Assembly (NCBI GenBank): GCA_030651305.1
Contig: JAUSCI010000014.1
Coordinates: 1 to 64,000 of the forward strand
Reading direction: 5' to 3'
DNA length: 64,000 bases
Origin: Sulfuritalea sp.
GTDB lineage: Bacteria; Pseudomonadota; Gammaproteobacteria; Burkholderiales; Rhodocyclaceae
Each line of letters starts with the position of its first letter. Position 1 is the first letter of the stretch. Position numbers and translations under genes: made by a program. Under the pieces are notes generated by a model. The model had not been told where the DNA came from. It ran no database searches and saw only the letters and a program-made list of their open reading frames with translations. Positions 27,111-36,082 of this stretch are shown here, in pieces.

Positions 27111-27861
27111 GATAGGCCTCGATGACTTTCGGGTTGGCACGCACGGCTGCCGGCACATCCTCCGCGATCTTTTCGCCGTAGTCGAGTACGGCGACGCGGT
27201 CGCAAAGCCCCATGACCAGTTTGACGTCGTGCTCGATCAGCAGCACGGTCAGTCCGTCGTCGCGCAGTCCCGCGATCAGTCCGCGCAACGCCGTCGTCTC
27301 TGTCGCGTTCATGCCGGCGGCCGGTTCGTCCAGCGCCAGCAGCTTCGGCTCGGTGGCCAGTGCGCGGGCAATTTCCAGGCGGCGCTGATCGCCGTAGGAA
27401 AGCTGGCGGGCCAGGTCGTCGGCATGACCGGCAATGCCGACGTAATACAGCAGTTCTTCCGCCCGGCGGCGGATTCCTGCTTCCTCGACGCGCTCGGCAC
27501 GCGTGCGCAGGATGGCGCTGAAGACCCCGGCGCGGGTGCGCACGTGGCGGCCGACCATCACATTTTCCAGCGCAGTCATGTTGCCGAAGAGGCGGATATT
27601 CTGGAAAGTGCGTGCGATGCCCGCAGCGGCCACGGCATGCGGGCTGTCGAGGCTCAGCGGCGCGCCGGCGAACCGCACCTCGCCGCTGTCGCGCGGGTAG
27701 AGGCCGGTGAATACGTTGAACAGCGTGGTCTTGCCGGCACCGTTGGGCCCGATCAGGCCATAGATCTCGCCGCTCTCGATGGTCAGCGAAACATCCTTCA
27801 GCGCCTGCACGCCACCAAAGCGTTTGCCGATATTGCGGGCGTCGAGCAGGACATCAGGCAT
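27091..27861 (-). CDS. livG: branched-chain amino-acid type ABC transporter, ATP-binding protein LivG
   Basis: 256 residues. GPNGAGKTT (Walker A), IARTFQNIRLFGNMTALENVMVG (LivG hallmark), LSYGDQRRLEIARAL (signature) and LLALDEPAAGMN (Walker B). It overlaps livF by 20 bases. A CACAGAGG-type palindromic repeat separates it from livM. Confidence 0.95.
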   Translation of the reverse strand: MPDVLLDARNIGKRFGGVQALKDVSLTIESGEIYGLIGPNGAGKTTLFNVFTGLYPRDSGEVRFAGAPLSLDSPHAVAAAGIARTFQNIRLFGNMTALENVMVGRHVRTRAGVFSAILRTRAERVEEAGIRRRAEELLYYVGIAGHADDLARQLSYGDQRRLEIARALATEPKLLALDEPAAGMNATETTALRGLIAGLRDDGLTVLLIEHDVKLVMGLCDRVAVLDYGEKIAEDVPAAVRANPKVIEAYLGASTA

Positions 27862-27874
27862 CGGAAAACCTTTT

Positions 27875-27949
27875 AGCCACAGAGGACACAGAGGGCACAG
27901 AGAAGAGCATGAGAGCTTTTCCTCTGTGATCTCTGTGTCCTCTGTGGCA
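27875..27949. repeat. CACAGAGG palindromic repeat between livM and livG
   Basis: AGCCACAGAGGACACAGAG on the left pairs with CTCTGTGTCCTCTGTGGC on the right, forming a long hairpin of about 75 bases with a short loop. A second copy lies at 47183-47249. Confidence 0.75.
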
Positions 27950-27963
27950 AATGGGTTTTGACT

Positions 27964-29013
27964 TCATGTGCGGCCCTCGCTTAGTTCACGCCTGTGGCGG
28001 GTTTCCGGCCAGAGGCCGGCGGGACGGAAGCGCATGGTCAGCACCAGGGCGAGACCGAACACCAGCATGCGCAGCACCTCGGGATCGACCAGAAGTTTGC
28101 CGAACAAGGCCATTTGCGCCGGCTCCACGGTATAGCGCAGCAGTTCGGGGACGAAGGAGAGCAGCACGGCGCCGGCAATCACGCCCCAGATGTTGCCCAT
28201 GCCGCCCAGCACCACCATCGACAGCACCATGATCGATTCGTTGAGGATGAAACTTTCGGGACTGACGAAGCCCTGGATCGCGGCGAACATGCCGCCGGCG
28301 ATGCCGCCGAACGAGGCGCCCATGGCGAAGGCCAGCAGCTTGACGTTGCGCGTGTTGATGCCGCTGGCCTTGGCCGCGACCTCGTCTTCGCGGATGGCGA
28401 CCCAGGCGCGGCCGATGCGCGAGTCCTGCAATCGCCGGTTGATCACGATCACCGCCAGCAGCACCAGCAGCAGGAAGTAGTAGTACTTGATCGGGCCGCT
28501 GAAAATCAGGCCAGCCAACGTATCGCTGGCGGAAAAATTCAGCGGCCCGAGCTGGAACGAGTCGATGCGGTTGATGCCTTTCGGGCCGTTGGTCAGGTTG
28601 ACTGGCGAGGAAAGATTGTTCATGAAAATGCGCACGATCTCGCCGAAGCCGAGCGTGACAATCGCCAGGTAGTCGCCGCGCAGGCGCAGGGTCGGCGCGC
28701 CGAGTATGACGCCGGCAACGCAGGCGACGGCGGCGCCGATCGGCAGGATGATCCAGAAGGGCAGGTGCAGGCCGAAATGCGGCGAAGCCAGCAGTGCATA
28801 GACATAGGCGCCGACCGCATAGAAGGCCACGTAGCCGAGGTCGAGCAGGCCGGCATAGCCGACCACGATGTTGAGGCCCAGTGATAGCAGGACGAACAGC
28901 ACGGCAAAGTTGGCGATGCGCACCCAGGCGGTGCCGGCCGCGGCGAGGACGAAGGGCAGGGCGATCAGCGCCACGGCGATCAGGGCCAGGCCAAACTTTT
29001 CGCGCGGGCTCAT
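27964..29013 (-). CDS. livM: branched-chain amino-acid type ABC transporter, permease LivM
   Basis: 349 residues from ATG 29013; the track's upstream extension is low-complexity and reads through GC-rich repeats. There are about ten hydrophobic helices. NIVVGYAGLLDLGYVAFYAVGAY and RLRGDYLAIVTLGFGEIVRI are LivM family signatures, and the EAA-like loop is AIREDEVAAKASGINTRNVKL. Confidence 0.93.
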   Translation of the reverse strand: MSPREKFGLALIAVALIALPFVLAAAGTAWVRIANFAVLFVLLSLGLNIVVGYAGLLDLGYVAFYAVGAYVYALLASPHFGLHLPFWIILPIGAAVACVAGVILGAPTLRLRGDYLAIVTLGFGEIVRIFMNNLSSPVNLTNGPKGINRIDSFQLGPLNFSASDTLAGLIFSGPIKYYYFLLLVLLAVIVINRRLQDSRIGRAWVAIREDEVAAKASGINTRNVKLLAFAMGASFGGIAGGMFAAIQGFVSPESFILNESIMVLSMVVLGGMGNIWGVIAGAVLLSFVPELLRYTVEPAQMALFGKLLVDPEVLRMLVFGLALVLTMRFRPAGLWPETRHRRELSEGRT

Positions 29014-29125
29014 TGGACCACCCTCCCCCCGGCCCCCGCCCCAGGGGCGGGGGTGACTGCGGTTCGCCGCTGCGCGGCTCCGGGTCGTGGCTGGCGCCCC
29101 TTCGGGCGGCCGTGCGGTGCGCTCA

Positions 29126-30112
29126 TCACGCGCGCTCCGAGACGCGTTCGCCAAGCAGGCCGGAGGGGCGGAACACCAGCACCAGGATCAGCATCAGGAA
29201 GGCAAAAACATCCTGATAGTTGCTGCCGAAGAGCACGAAGTTGCCTCCGTCCGCGCATCGTTCGCTCAGCCAGCCATGGGCGACGGGCCAGTGGCACAGA
29301 TCGGTGAATTCGCCTACGTAGCCGGTGCCGAGCGCTTCCACCAAACCGAGCAGGATGCCGCCGAGCATGGCACCGGCGATGTTGCCGATGCCGCCCAGCA
29401 CCGCCGCGGAGAAGGCCTTGAGGCCCAGGCTGAATCCCATCGTGTAATGGGCGATGCCGTAATAGCTGCCGTACATGACGCCGGCCACCGCGCCCAATCC
29501 CGCACCGATGACGAAGGTGGCGGCAATCACGCGGTTGGCATTGACGCCCATCAGGCCGGCAATGTGCACATTTTCCGCGGTGGCGCGGATGGCGATGCCG
29601 AAACGCGTGCGATAGACAAACCAGGAGAGGCCGGCCATCATCGCCAATGACATGAGAATGATGGCGATCTGCACGCTGCTGATCGCCGCGCCGCCGATGC
29701 CGAACACCTGGTTGTCGATGATCTGCGGAAAGGCCAGCGGATTGCGACCCCAGACCAGCAAGGCCAGGTGCTGCAGGATGATCGACATGCCGATCGCGGT
29801 GATCAGCGGCGCCAGGCGCGGGGCGTGGCGCAGCGGACGATAGGCGACGCGCTCCAGCAGATAGCCCATGAGCATGCAGGCTGGAACGGCCGCCATGACG
29901 CCGGCCAGCACAATCGCCAGCGGCGGCAGGCCGCTGCCGGCCAGCGAGGTGATGACGGAAAAGGCCACCATGGCGCCGATCATCACCACTTCGCCGTGGG
30001 CGAAGTTGATCAGCTGGATCACCCCATAGACCATCGTGTAGCCCAGCGCGACAACGGCATAGACGCTGCCGGTGGTGAGGCCGTTGATGATCTGCTGGAG
30101 CAGAATGTCCAT
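29126..30112 (-). CDS. livH: branched-chain amino-acid type ABC transporter, permease LivH
   Basis: 328 residues from ATG 30112. NGLTTGSVYAVVALGYTMVYGVIQLINFAHGEVVMIGA and RATAENVHIAGLMGVNANRVI are LivH hallmarks. It is about 20-25 residues longer than usual: near the C-terminus the segment DLCHWPVAHGWLSERCADGGN interrupts the normal EFT...VLFGSNYQDVFAFLMLI stretch, apparently an in-frame insertion. It lies 112 bases upstream of livM, with GC-rich hairpins between them. Confidence 0.92.
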   Translation of the reverse strand: MDILLQQIINGLTTGSVYAVVALGYTMVYGVIQLINFAHGEVVMIGAMVAFSVITSLAGSGLPPLAIVLAGVMAAVPACMLMGYLLERVAYRPLRHAPRLAPLITAIGMSIILQHLALLVWGRNPLAFPQIIDNQVFGIGGAAISSVQIAIILMSLAMMAGLSWFVYRTRFGIAIRATAENVHIAGLMGVNANRVIAATFVIGAGLGAVAGVMYGSYYGIAHYTMGFSLGLKAFSAAVLGGIGNIAGAMLGGILLGLVEALGTGYVGEFTDLCHWPVAHGWLSERCADGGNFVLFGSNYQDVFAFLMLILVLVFRPSGLLGERVSERA

Positions 30113-30137
30113 GGTCGGGAAGCGCTCAAATCCAGAG

Positions 30138-30166
30138 GATACCGTCCCCGCATCCAGCGGGGACAT
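30138..30166. repeat. hairpin repeat of the GGTATCC / TGTCCC type, copy 2
   Basis: GATACCGTCCCCG...CGGGGACAT sits immediately beside the livK terminator. Its flanks match those of the copies at 31719-31802 and, less well, 8945-8976. Confidence 0.5.
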
Positions 30167-30198
30167 AAAAAAGGGGAAGGCGCTAAAGCGTCTTCCCC
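30167..30198 (-). terminator. rho-independent terminator after the binding-protein gene
   Basis: On the minus strand GGGGAAGACGC, loop TTTA, GCGCCTTCCCC, then TTTTTT. It lies between livK and livH, so it probably lets only part of the transcripts continue into the transporter genes. Confidence 0.9.
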
Positions 30199-30220
30199 GT
30201 TCGTGGCGAGCGGCCGCAGC

Positions 30221-31594
30221 TTACTTGGCGGGAGCTGGAGCCGGGGCAGGTGCGGCGGGCGCAGCCGGTGCAGCGGCGGGCGCTGCCGCAGGAGCCGCCG
30301 CCGTTGCGGCAGCAGGAGCGCCAGGAGCCGCACCTGGGGCGGGAACCGCCGCCGCAGGAGTCGGCGCTGGTGCTACGGCGGCTGGGGCGCTTGCCTGGGC
30401 GTACTCATCCAGCGTCATCGACTTGCCGCTCTTGAGGATGGCGACCGGGGTGATCTTGCCTTCCTTCAAGGTGAAGATGGTCATCTCGGCATCCTTGCGG
30501 TCGCCCTTTTCGTCGAACTTGATGTTGCCGCTGGCGCCGTTGTAGTCGCTGGCGACAAGTGCCGGCAGGTATTTGGCCGGATCCGGCGAATCGGCCTTCT
30601 TCATTGCAGCGATCAGCAGATTGGCAGAGTCGTAGGTGAAGGGCGAGTAGAGGATCGGATCGACATTGAACTTGGCCTTGTAGGCATCGAGGAACTTCTT
30701 GCCCGCCGCTTGCACGGGGATGCCGGCCTGCGAGCAGAGCAGGCCTTCGGCGGCGGCACCGGCGAGTTCGGCCATCTTGTCGGTACAGGCACCATCGCCG
30801 AAAGCGAACACGGCGGTCATTTTCAGTTCGCGCGCCTGCTTCAGCAGCGGGCCGCCGGTGGCGTCCATGCCGCCGTAGAACACGGCGTCGGGCCGCTTGC
30901 CCTTGATCTTGGTCAGCACGGCCTTCCAGTCCACCGTCTTGTCGGTACCTTTTTCGCGCGGCAAAACCTTGACGCCGGCGGCCTTGAGGGCTTTCTCGAC
31001 TTCGTTGGCAAGCCCTTCGCCATAGGCAGTCGCATCATCGATTACCGCAACAGTTTTTGGTTTGGTCTGGCTGGCCAGATAGTTGGCCACCGCCGGGCCC
31101 TGCTGGTCATCACGGCCGACCACCCGGAACACGCCCTTGAAGCCCTGCTCGGTCAGCGCCGGATTGGTGGCGGAACCCGAGACCATCGGTAGTCCGGCCT
31201 GATTGTAGATGGCCGAGGCAGGAATCGTGGTGCCTGAATTGAGGTGGCCGACAATGCCGGCAACCTTGGCGTCGACCAGCTTTTGCGCGACAGTGTTGCC
31301 CACTTTCGGGTCGGACTGGTCGTCTTCCGACAGCAGTTCGAATTTGACCTTCTTGCCGCCGAAGGTGACGCCTGCGGCGTTGGCTTCGTCGATGGCAAGA
31401 CGCGCGCCGTTTTCGTTGTCCTTGCCCAAATGTGCGATGCTGCCGGTGAGCGGAGCGACGCTGCCGATTTTCACCACCATGGGCGGCGGCGGGGCCTGCA
31501 CGGGCGGCGGCGGAGGCGGCTCTTCCTTGCCGCAGCCCATCATGGCAACAGCGGCGATTACGGAAAGCGAGAGGGCTTTTTTCGGCACATTCAT
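30221..31594 (-). CDS. livK: ABC transporter substrate-binding lipoprotein (LivK/LivJ family) with Ala/Pro-rich tail
   Basis: 457 residues with GGAG ahead of ATG 31594. A lipoprotein-type signal (SVIAAVAMMGC) is followed by a proline run (PPPPPPVQAPPPP), then a type I periplasmic binding fold (VVKIGSVAPLTGSIAHLGKDNENGARLAIDEAN; SGTTIPASAIYNQAGLPMVSGSATNP). It ends in about 60 residues of almost pure Ala/Pro, which is not normal for the family. It delivers a branched-chain amino acid or similar small substrate to LivHMGF. Confidence 0.93.
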   Translation of the reverse strand: MNVPKKALSLSVIAAVAMMGCGKEEPPPPPPVQAPPPPMVVKIGSVAPLTGSIAHLGKDNENGARLAIDEANAAGVTFGGKKVKFELLSEDDQSDPKVGNTVAQKLVDAKVAGIVGHLNSGTTIPASAIYNQAGLPMVSGSATNPALTEQGFKGVFRVVGRDDQQGPAVANYLASQTKPKTVAVIDDATAYGEGLANEVEKALKAAGVKVLPREKGTDKTVDWKAVLTKIKGKRPDAVFYGGMDATGGPLLKQARELKMTAVFAFGDGACTDKMAELAGAAAEGLLCSQAGIPVQAAGKKFLDAYKAKFNVDPILYSPFTYDSANLLIAAMKKADSPDPAKYLPALVASDYNGASGNIKFDEKGDRKDAEMTIFTLKEGKITPVAILKSGKSMTLDEYAQASAPAAVAPAPTPAAAVPAPGAAPGAPAAATAAAPAAAPAAAPAAPAAPAPAPAPAK

Positions 31595-31718
31595 GGCAAG
31601 GCTCCGTTCAGATCGAGGAATGGCGGGAGGATCGGTCGGATGACAAATCGGCGGAATGGATTCTTGCCTTCTGTCATGGACTTGTCAATGCTGTTCAGCG
31701 GCTGCGGAGAGCCAGTCC

Positions 31719-31802
31719 ACAAGGGGATACCATACTCGCCCAATAGACAGGGGACATATCCCACAAGGGGATACCGTCCCGTTCCTTGCAGGAACGGGAC
31801 AT
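31719..31802. repeat. hairpin repeat cluster of the GGTATCC / TGTCCC type, copy 3
   Basis: A GGGGATACC...GGGGACATA half-unit is followed by a full unit GGGATACCGTCCC...GGGACATA with the perfect stem CCCGTTCCTTGCAGGAACGGG. It directly adjoins the cytochrome c terminator. Confidence 0.55.
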
Positions 31803-31841
31803 AAAAAAGGCCGGGCCCGCGACGGGCGGGGCCGGCCTTTT
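31803..31841 (-). terminator. rho-independent terminator after cytochrome c
   Basis: On the minus strand a GC-rich stem (GGCCGG...CCCGGCC) is followed by TTTTTT just downstream of the cytochrome c stop. Confidence 0.85.
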
Positions 31842-31859
31842 CTGTTGCTGCGGACGGAA

Positions 31860-32168
31860 TTACTTGGCGCCGGCGAGAATCCACTTGACCAGGGTCTTGA
31901 TGTCCGCGTCCTTCACTGCCGCATTCGGCGGCATCGGGATCGGACCCCAGACGCCCTTGCCACCCGCCTTGACCTTGGCGATCAGCATGGCTTCGTCGCT
32001 GGCCTTGTACTTCTTCGCTATGTCCTGATAGGCGGGGCCGACCAGTTTCTTGTCGACAGCGTGGCAGGCCAGGCAGGCGCTCTTGGTCGCCAGTTCCTTG
32101 TTGGCGAAAGCCGGAGCCGACGCCATTACGCCAGCAGCAACCAGCGCGGAGATCAATACCGATTTCAT
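31860..32168 (-). CDS. class I cytochrome c (c551/c552 type), periplasmic
   Basis: 102 residues from ATG 32168 (AAGGAA upstream); the longer track start is not supported. Signal peptide MKSVLISALVAAGVMASAPAFA, then CLACH (heme) and the Met ligand in PIPMPPNAAV, the pattern of cytochrome c551-type electron carriers. It has its own terminator and is therefore probably a single-gene unit. It would shuttle electrons between periplasmic enzymes and oxidases. Confidence 0.93.
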   Translation of the reverse strand: MKSVLISALVAAGVMASAPAFANKELATKSACLACHAVDKKLVGPAYQDIAKKYKASDEAMLIAKVKAGGKGVWGPIPMPPNAAVKDADIKTLVKWILAGAK

Positions 32169-32260
32169 GTTGAGTTCCTTGTTGTGAGTATGAGAATGAA
32201 TAGGGTGAATAGGGACAGACACGGCGAATGCTACCGGATTCAGCTTCTGCCGGAAATGCT

Positions 32261-34252
32261 TCAAATCAATAAAATCAACTCCTCCAGATTAGTGGTCGGA
32301 GGCAGGCAAGTAACGCCGCGACACACCCAGGCGTTGACCTGATCGCTCTCCGGCCTGGCGAGAATCTCGGGCAGACTCGCAATTCCGTTGGGCAGGGCCA
32401 GTACAAGGCGATGCGGTGCGGCGCCCAGCCTATGCTGCCATTCCGTCATCTGGTCGGCAGGTCCGTGCAGAATAATTATCTCCGGCGGAGTGAGCGCTTC
32501 CTCAAGGGCCAGCAACAGGCTGCCAAAGCCGGCGGGCGAGCGGCAAAGCTGTGGCCAGAACAGCCGCAAGGTCCTCTCGGCGGCGGTTAGGTAGCGGGCC
32601 TCGCCCAGCAGGTGTCCGAGACGTTGCAGGGCACATGCGGCGATACCGTTGCCGGCAGGTGTGGCGTTGTCGTGGCCGGTTTTGGGGCGGTGGATCAGTG
32701 CCTCATGGTCGTGGGCGGTGAAGAAGAATCCACCCACCTCACGATCTTCGAACCGGGCCAGCAGGGTATCGGCAAGTTCGATGGCGAAACTCAGGTCTTC
32801 GTTGCGGAACCCGGCTTGCATGAGTTCCAGCAGGGCCGCGAGCAGGAAGGCATGATCGTCGAGATAGGCGTCGAGGTGGGCGTGCCCGTCCTTTGCCGTA
32901 GCGAGCAAACGCTTGTCCCGCCACATCGTGCGGCGAATGAAATCCATCGCGCGCTGCGCCGAAGCCAGCCACTCGCCGCGCCCGAACACGCGCGCTGCAT
33001 GGGCCATGCCTTCGATCATCAGCGCGTTCCAACTGGTCAGCACCTTGTCGTCGCGCCCGGGACGGATGCGCTGCTCGCGTGCGGCAAACAGCTTTTGGCG
33101 GGCCGATTCGAGCAGCGGGATTTCTTCGGCGCGGAGATCGCCGGCGACCTTGGCATGCCAATGGCGATTCTCGAAATTCGGCGGACCATCGAAGCCCCAG
33201 CGCCGTGCCGCCAGCGCCGACTCTTGCGGCGTGAGCAATTGTTCTACCTCGACCCGATCCCAGACGTAGTACTTGCCTTCCTCGCCCTCCGAGTCGGCAT
33301 CGAGCGAGGAGTAATAGCCGCCGTCGGCGGCCTGCATTTCGCGTAGTACCCAACTCGCGGTTTCCGCGGCGACGCGGGCGTAGAGCGGATCACCGCTTTG
33401 CGCCCAGGCATCGGCGCTGAGTGCGAGGAGCGGCCCGTTGTCATAGAGCATCTTTTCGAAATGCGGGATTTCCCATCGCTCGTCGACGCTGTAACGGCAG
33501 AAACCGCCGCCGATCTGGTCGTAGATACCGCCCTCGCTCATGCGCTTCAGCGTGATCAACGCCATCTCGCGCAGGCCGGGATCGGGGCGACGCAACAGGA
33601 AGGCCAGGTCGGTCGGATGCGGGAATTTCGGTGCGCCGCCAAATCCGCCGTCGATGGGATCGAAAGCGCGGACCAGCGCTTGTTCCGCCTCCGCCAGCGG
33701 CTTGCGGTCGAATTCGCCAACCGCTTCGGCTGCCGGCACCGTGCCGGCCAGGGTCCGGCGCAGTTCTCCATTCTGAGTTTCGATGTCACCGCGGCGGTCG
33801 CGGAAGGCTTCCGCCACGCGCTCACAGAGGCCGGCAAAGCCGGGCAGACCGTAGCGTGCTTCCCTCGGGAAATAGGTGCCGCCGAAAAAAGGCGTGCCGT
33901 CGGGGGCGAGGAACATCGTCAGCGGCCAGCCGCCGCTACGCTGGGTCAGCATCTGGTGCGCGGTCTGGTAGATCTGGTCAAGGTCGGGGCGCTCCTCGCG
34001 GTCGACCTTGATGTTGATGAACAGCCGGTTCATTACCGCCGCCACATCCGCATCTTCGAAGGATTCATGGGCCATCACGTGGCACCAGTGGCAGGCCGAA
34101 TAGCCAATCGACAGCAGGATCGGCCGGTTCTCCGCGCGCGCCAACGCCAGCGATTGCGCATCCCACGGCTGCCAGTGAACAGGGTTGTCGGCGTGCTGCA
34201 GCAGGTAAGGCGAGGTTTCGGCGGAAAGCCGGTTGGCAAGTACGGGTGACAT
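32261..34252 (-). CDS. thioredoxin-domain protein of the YyaL/SSP411 (DUF255) family
   Basis: 663 residues. The N-terminal thioredoxin-like domain has NPVHWQPWD and [17 protein letters not shown] (Cys-x-x-Cys with flanking His). The rest is an alpha/alpha barrel glycosidase-like region ([28 protein letters not shown]). The family is widespread and its reaction is uncertain. The coding sequence carries a minus-oriented copy of the dispersed motif at 33201-33225 (residues ESALAARR). Confidence 0.9.
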   Translation of the reverse strand: MSPVLANRLSAETSPYLLQHADNPVHWQPWDAQSLALARAENRPILLSIGYSACHWCHVMAHESFEDADVAAVMNRLFINIKVDREERPDLDQIYQTAHQMLTQRSGGWPLTMFLAPDGTPFFGGTYFPREARYGLPGFAGLCERVAEAFRDRRGDIETQNGELRRTLAGTVPAAEAVGEFDRKPLAEAEQALVRAFDPIDGGFGGAPKFPHPTDLAFLLRRPDPGLREMALITLKRMSEGGIYDQIGGGFCRYSVDERWEIPHFEKMLYDNGPLLALSADAWAQSGDPLYARVAAETASWVLREMQAADGGYYSSLDADSEGEEGKYYVWDRVEVEQLLTPQESALAARRWGFDGPPNFENRHWHAKVAGDLRAEEIPLLESARQKLFAAREQRIRPGRDDKVLTSWNALMIEGMAHAARVFGRGEWLASAQRAMDFIRRTMWRDKRLLATAKDGHAHLDAYLDDHAFLLAALLELMQAGFRNEDLSFAIELADTLLARFEDREVGGFFFTAHDHEALIHRPKTGHDNATPAGNGIAACALQRLGHLLGEARYLTAAERTLRLFWPQLCRSPAGFGSLLLALEEALTPPEIIILHGPADQMTEWQHRLGAAPHRLVLALPNGIASLPEILARPESDQVNAWVCRGVTCLPPTTNLEELILLI
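33201..33225 (-). repeat. dispersed AGTCGGCGCTGGCG motif, copy inside the YyaL-like gene
   Basis: Minus strand AAGAGTCGGCGCTGGCG followed by GCACGGCG, in the same sense as the gene, encoding ESALAARR without any apparent insertion. Confidence 0.6.
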
Positions 34253-34339
34253 GGCTGGCCTCGGGACAGAGACCGAACTATACCCGATAAATTTAGTCGG
34301 ATATAGCTTCGGCGCCGTCTTGCCCCCCTTTCAGGCCGA

Positions 34340-34732
34340 TCAGATGCCCATCTTGCCGAAAATCGTGTCGAGTTTTTCCTGCAGCGTGGCCGCCGTGAAG
34401 GGCTTGACGATATAACCCGAGGCTCCCGCCTGCAGGGCAGCGGCAATGTTTTCCTTCTTGGCTTCGGTGGTGATCATGAGAAACGGCAAAGCCTTTAGCA
34501 TGGCGTCGGCACGCACATTCTGCAGCAGCGTGAGTCCGTCCATATTGGGCATGTTCCAGTCCGAAACCACGAAGTCGAAACCCCCTTCGCGCAACCTGGC
34601 CAGCGCCACGGCACCATCTTCAGCTTCCTCGACATTGGTCAGGCCAAGCTCCTTCAGCAGGTTGCGCACGATGCGACGCATTGTGGAAAAGTCGTCGACC
34701 ACCAGAAACTTGAGTGAGCTGCGGTCGGGCAT
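34340..34732 (-). CDS. cheY: chemotaxis response regulator CheY
   Basis: 130 residues from ATG 34732 (10 residues shorter than the track). [36 protein letters not shown] (phospho-Asp), [11 protein letters not shown] and [12 protein letters not shown] follow E. coli CheY almost residue by residue. It would bind the flagellar motor switch when phosphorylated by CheA. No other chemotaxis gene is adjacent, so it is an orphan copy or split from its operon. Confidence 0.93.
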   Translation of the reverse strand: MPDRSSLKFLVVDDFSTMRRIVRNLLKELGLTNVEEAEDGAVALARLREGGFDFVVSDWNMPNMDGLTLLQNVRADAMLKALPFLMITTEAKKENIAAALQAGASGYIVKPFTAATLQEKLDTIFGKMGI

Positions 34733-34918
34733 GGTCTGGTCCGTGCTGATAGCGAATAGCACGCACTATGCCTTACGCGGGACAGTGCTAAAACCGCGAA
34801 TACGGGCGGGAACTCCCTAGCTATCTCGACGCAGACTTCGCCTCCGGCGCACCGTGCGCTGGTCCGGCGCCATTTCCGACCGGAGACGGCCGCTGCACAG
34901 GCGCTGGAATTCCGTTAT

Positions 34919-36073
34919 CTACTTGTGCGCGACCATGCTGTAGCTGCCGTCCGCATTGAACTTGGTCTCCGCATCGAGAAATGCCACCTGCGCCTTGCCG
35001 CCCAGCATCTTCACCGTGTCATAGGCTTCGCCCGAACGGGCGCCGGTACCGCAGATGAAGACCACCGGCTTGTCCGTCGGCAGCGTGGCGACTTTCTTCT
35101 CCATCTCGTTCATCGGAATATTGACGGCCCCCTTGATCGTGCCGGCGGCGAACTCCTTGGCATCACGCACATCGACCAGCATCACTGATCCCGGATTCTC
35201 CTTCCACACTTTCTCGAACGAGGCGACCGTCACCGTGCCCTTCTCCTTGCCCGGCAACAGGGCAGCGGCCGTCGTGCTGGCCGCAGTTGCAGCGGCCGCG
35301 GCGCCGGCGGGCACGGCAGCACCATGCAGCTTTTCCCATTCCGGATAGCCCGGCGGGTAGGTCAGAACATTGGTATAGCCGAGCTTCCTGGCCTTGTCCG
35401 CCGACTTGTCGGAAAGCACGCATTCCAGGCCGCCGCAGTAGTAGATCAGCGGGGTCGCCTTGTCGGTCGGCAGCTTGTCGATGTTCTTGTCGAAATCGGT
35501 GTCGGAGATGTTGATGGCGGTGGGAATCATGCCCTTGTCGGCAACGCGCTTCGGCCGCGCGTCGACCAAGGCGTACACGGCCTTGTCCTCCATCAGTTTC
35601 TTGATGTGCGCGGCGGATACCGACATCTGGGCGCCCTTGGCCTTCCAGTCGGGCGAGCCGGCGGGATAGACCTTGATGTTGCTGTAACCGAGCTTTTCGG
35701 CCTTGAAGGCCGAGTTGTGGCTCAACATGCATTCGAGGCCACCGCAGTAGAACAGCAGCAGCGTGGCCTTGTCCGCGGGCAGCTTGTCGACCTGTTTGTC
35801 GAACTGGCTGTCGGGGATGTTCACCGCGCCGGGAATGTGCCCGGGGTCGTATTGACGGGCCGCCGGGCGCGAGTCGATGATCATGACGCCTTTCTTGAGA
35901 GGAATGTCCACGTTCTGGCGCATGAAGTCGAAATCCACCAGCGCCTTGTACCAGCCTTCCTTGGGCTGGATCGCGGTGGCATCGGCGGCGTAAGCCTGCA
36001 TCGGAAAGACCATCGGCGCAGCGGCAAGGCTGGCGAGGACGGCGACGAACAAGGATAGTTGCTTGGCTCTCAT
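34919..36073 (-). CDS. periplasmic triple-rhodanese sulfurtransferase
   Basis: 384 residues with AGGAGA ahead of ATG 36073. The signal peptide ends MQAYAADA. Three rhodanese domains follow at about 30-155, 160-245 and 285-384. The first two are an internal duplication with identical active-site loops (YCGGLEC); the third has ICGTGARSGE. All three keep the catalytic Cys. It is the last gene of the octaheme cytochrome/YeeE operon and probably handles persulfide or thiosulfate sulfur in the periplasm. Confidence 0.92.
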   Translation of the reverse strand: MRAKQLSLFVAVLASLAAAPMVFPMQAYAADATAIQPKEGWYKALVDFDFMRQNVDIPLKKGVMIIDSRPAARQYDPGHIPGAVNIPDSQFDKQVDKLPADKATLLLFYCGGLECMLSHNSAFKAEKLGYSNIKVYPAGSPDWKAKGAQMSVSAAHIKKLMEDKAVYALVDARPKRVADKGMIPTAINISDTDFDKNIDKLPTDKATPLIYYCGGLECVLSDKSADKARKLGYTNVLTYPPGYPEWEKLHGAAVPAGAAAAATAASTTAAALLPGKEKGTVTVASFEKVWKENPGSVMLVDVRDAKEFAAGTIKGAVNIPMNEMEKKVATLPTDKPVVFICGTGARSGEAYDTVKMLGGKAQVAFLDAETKFNADGSYSMVAHK

Positions 36074-36082
36074 GATGATCTC

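Noticed and set aside
30354-30380. Further copy of the dispersed motif in the livK tail (GGAGTCGGCGCTGGTGC)
   Set aside because: It lies in an Ala/Pro/Gly repeat tract where such sequence can arise by chance, so it was not counted.
29768-31192. 474-residue plus-strand ORF over livK
   Set aside because: Glycine/arginine-rich mirror of the Ala/Pro tail and binding protein.
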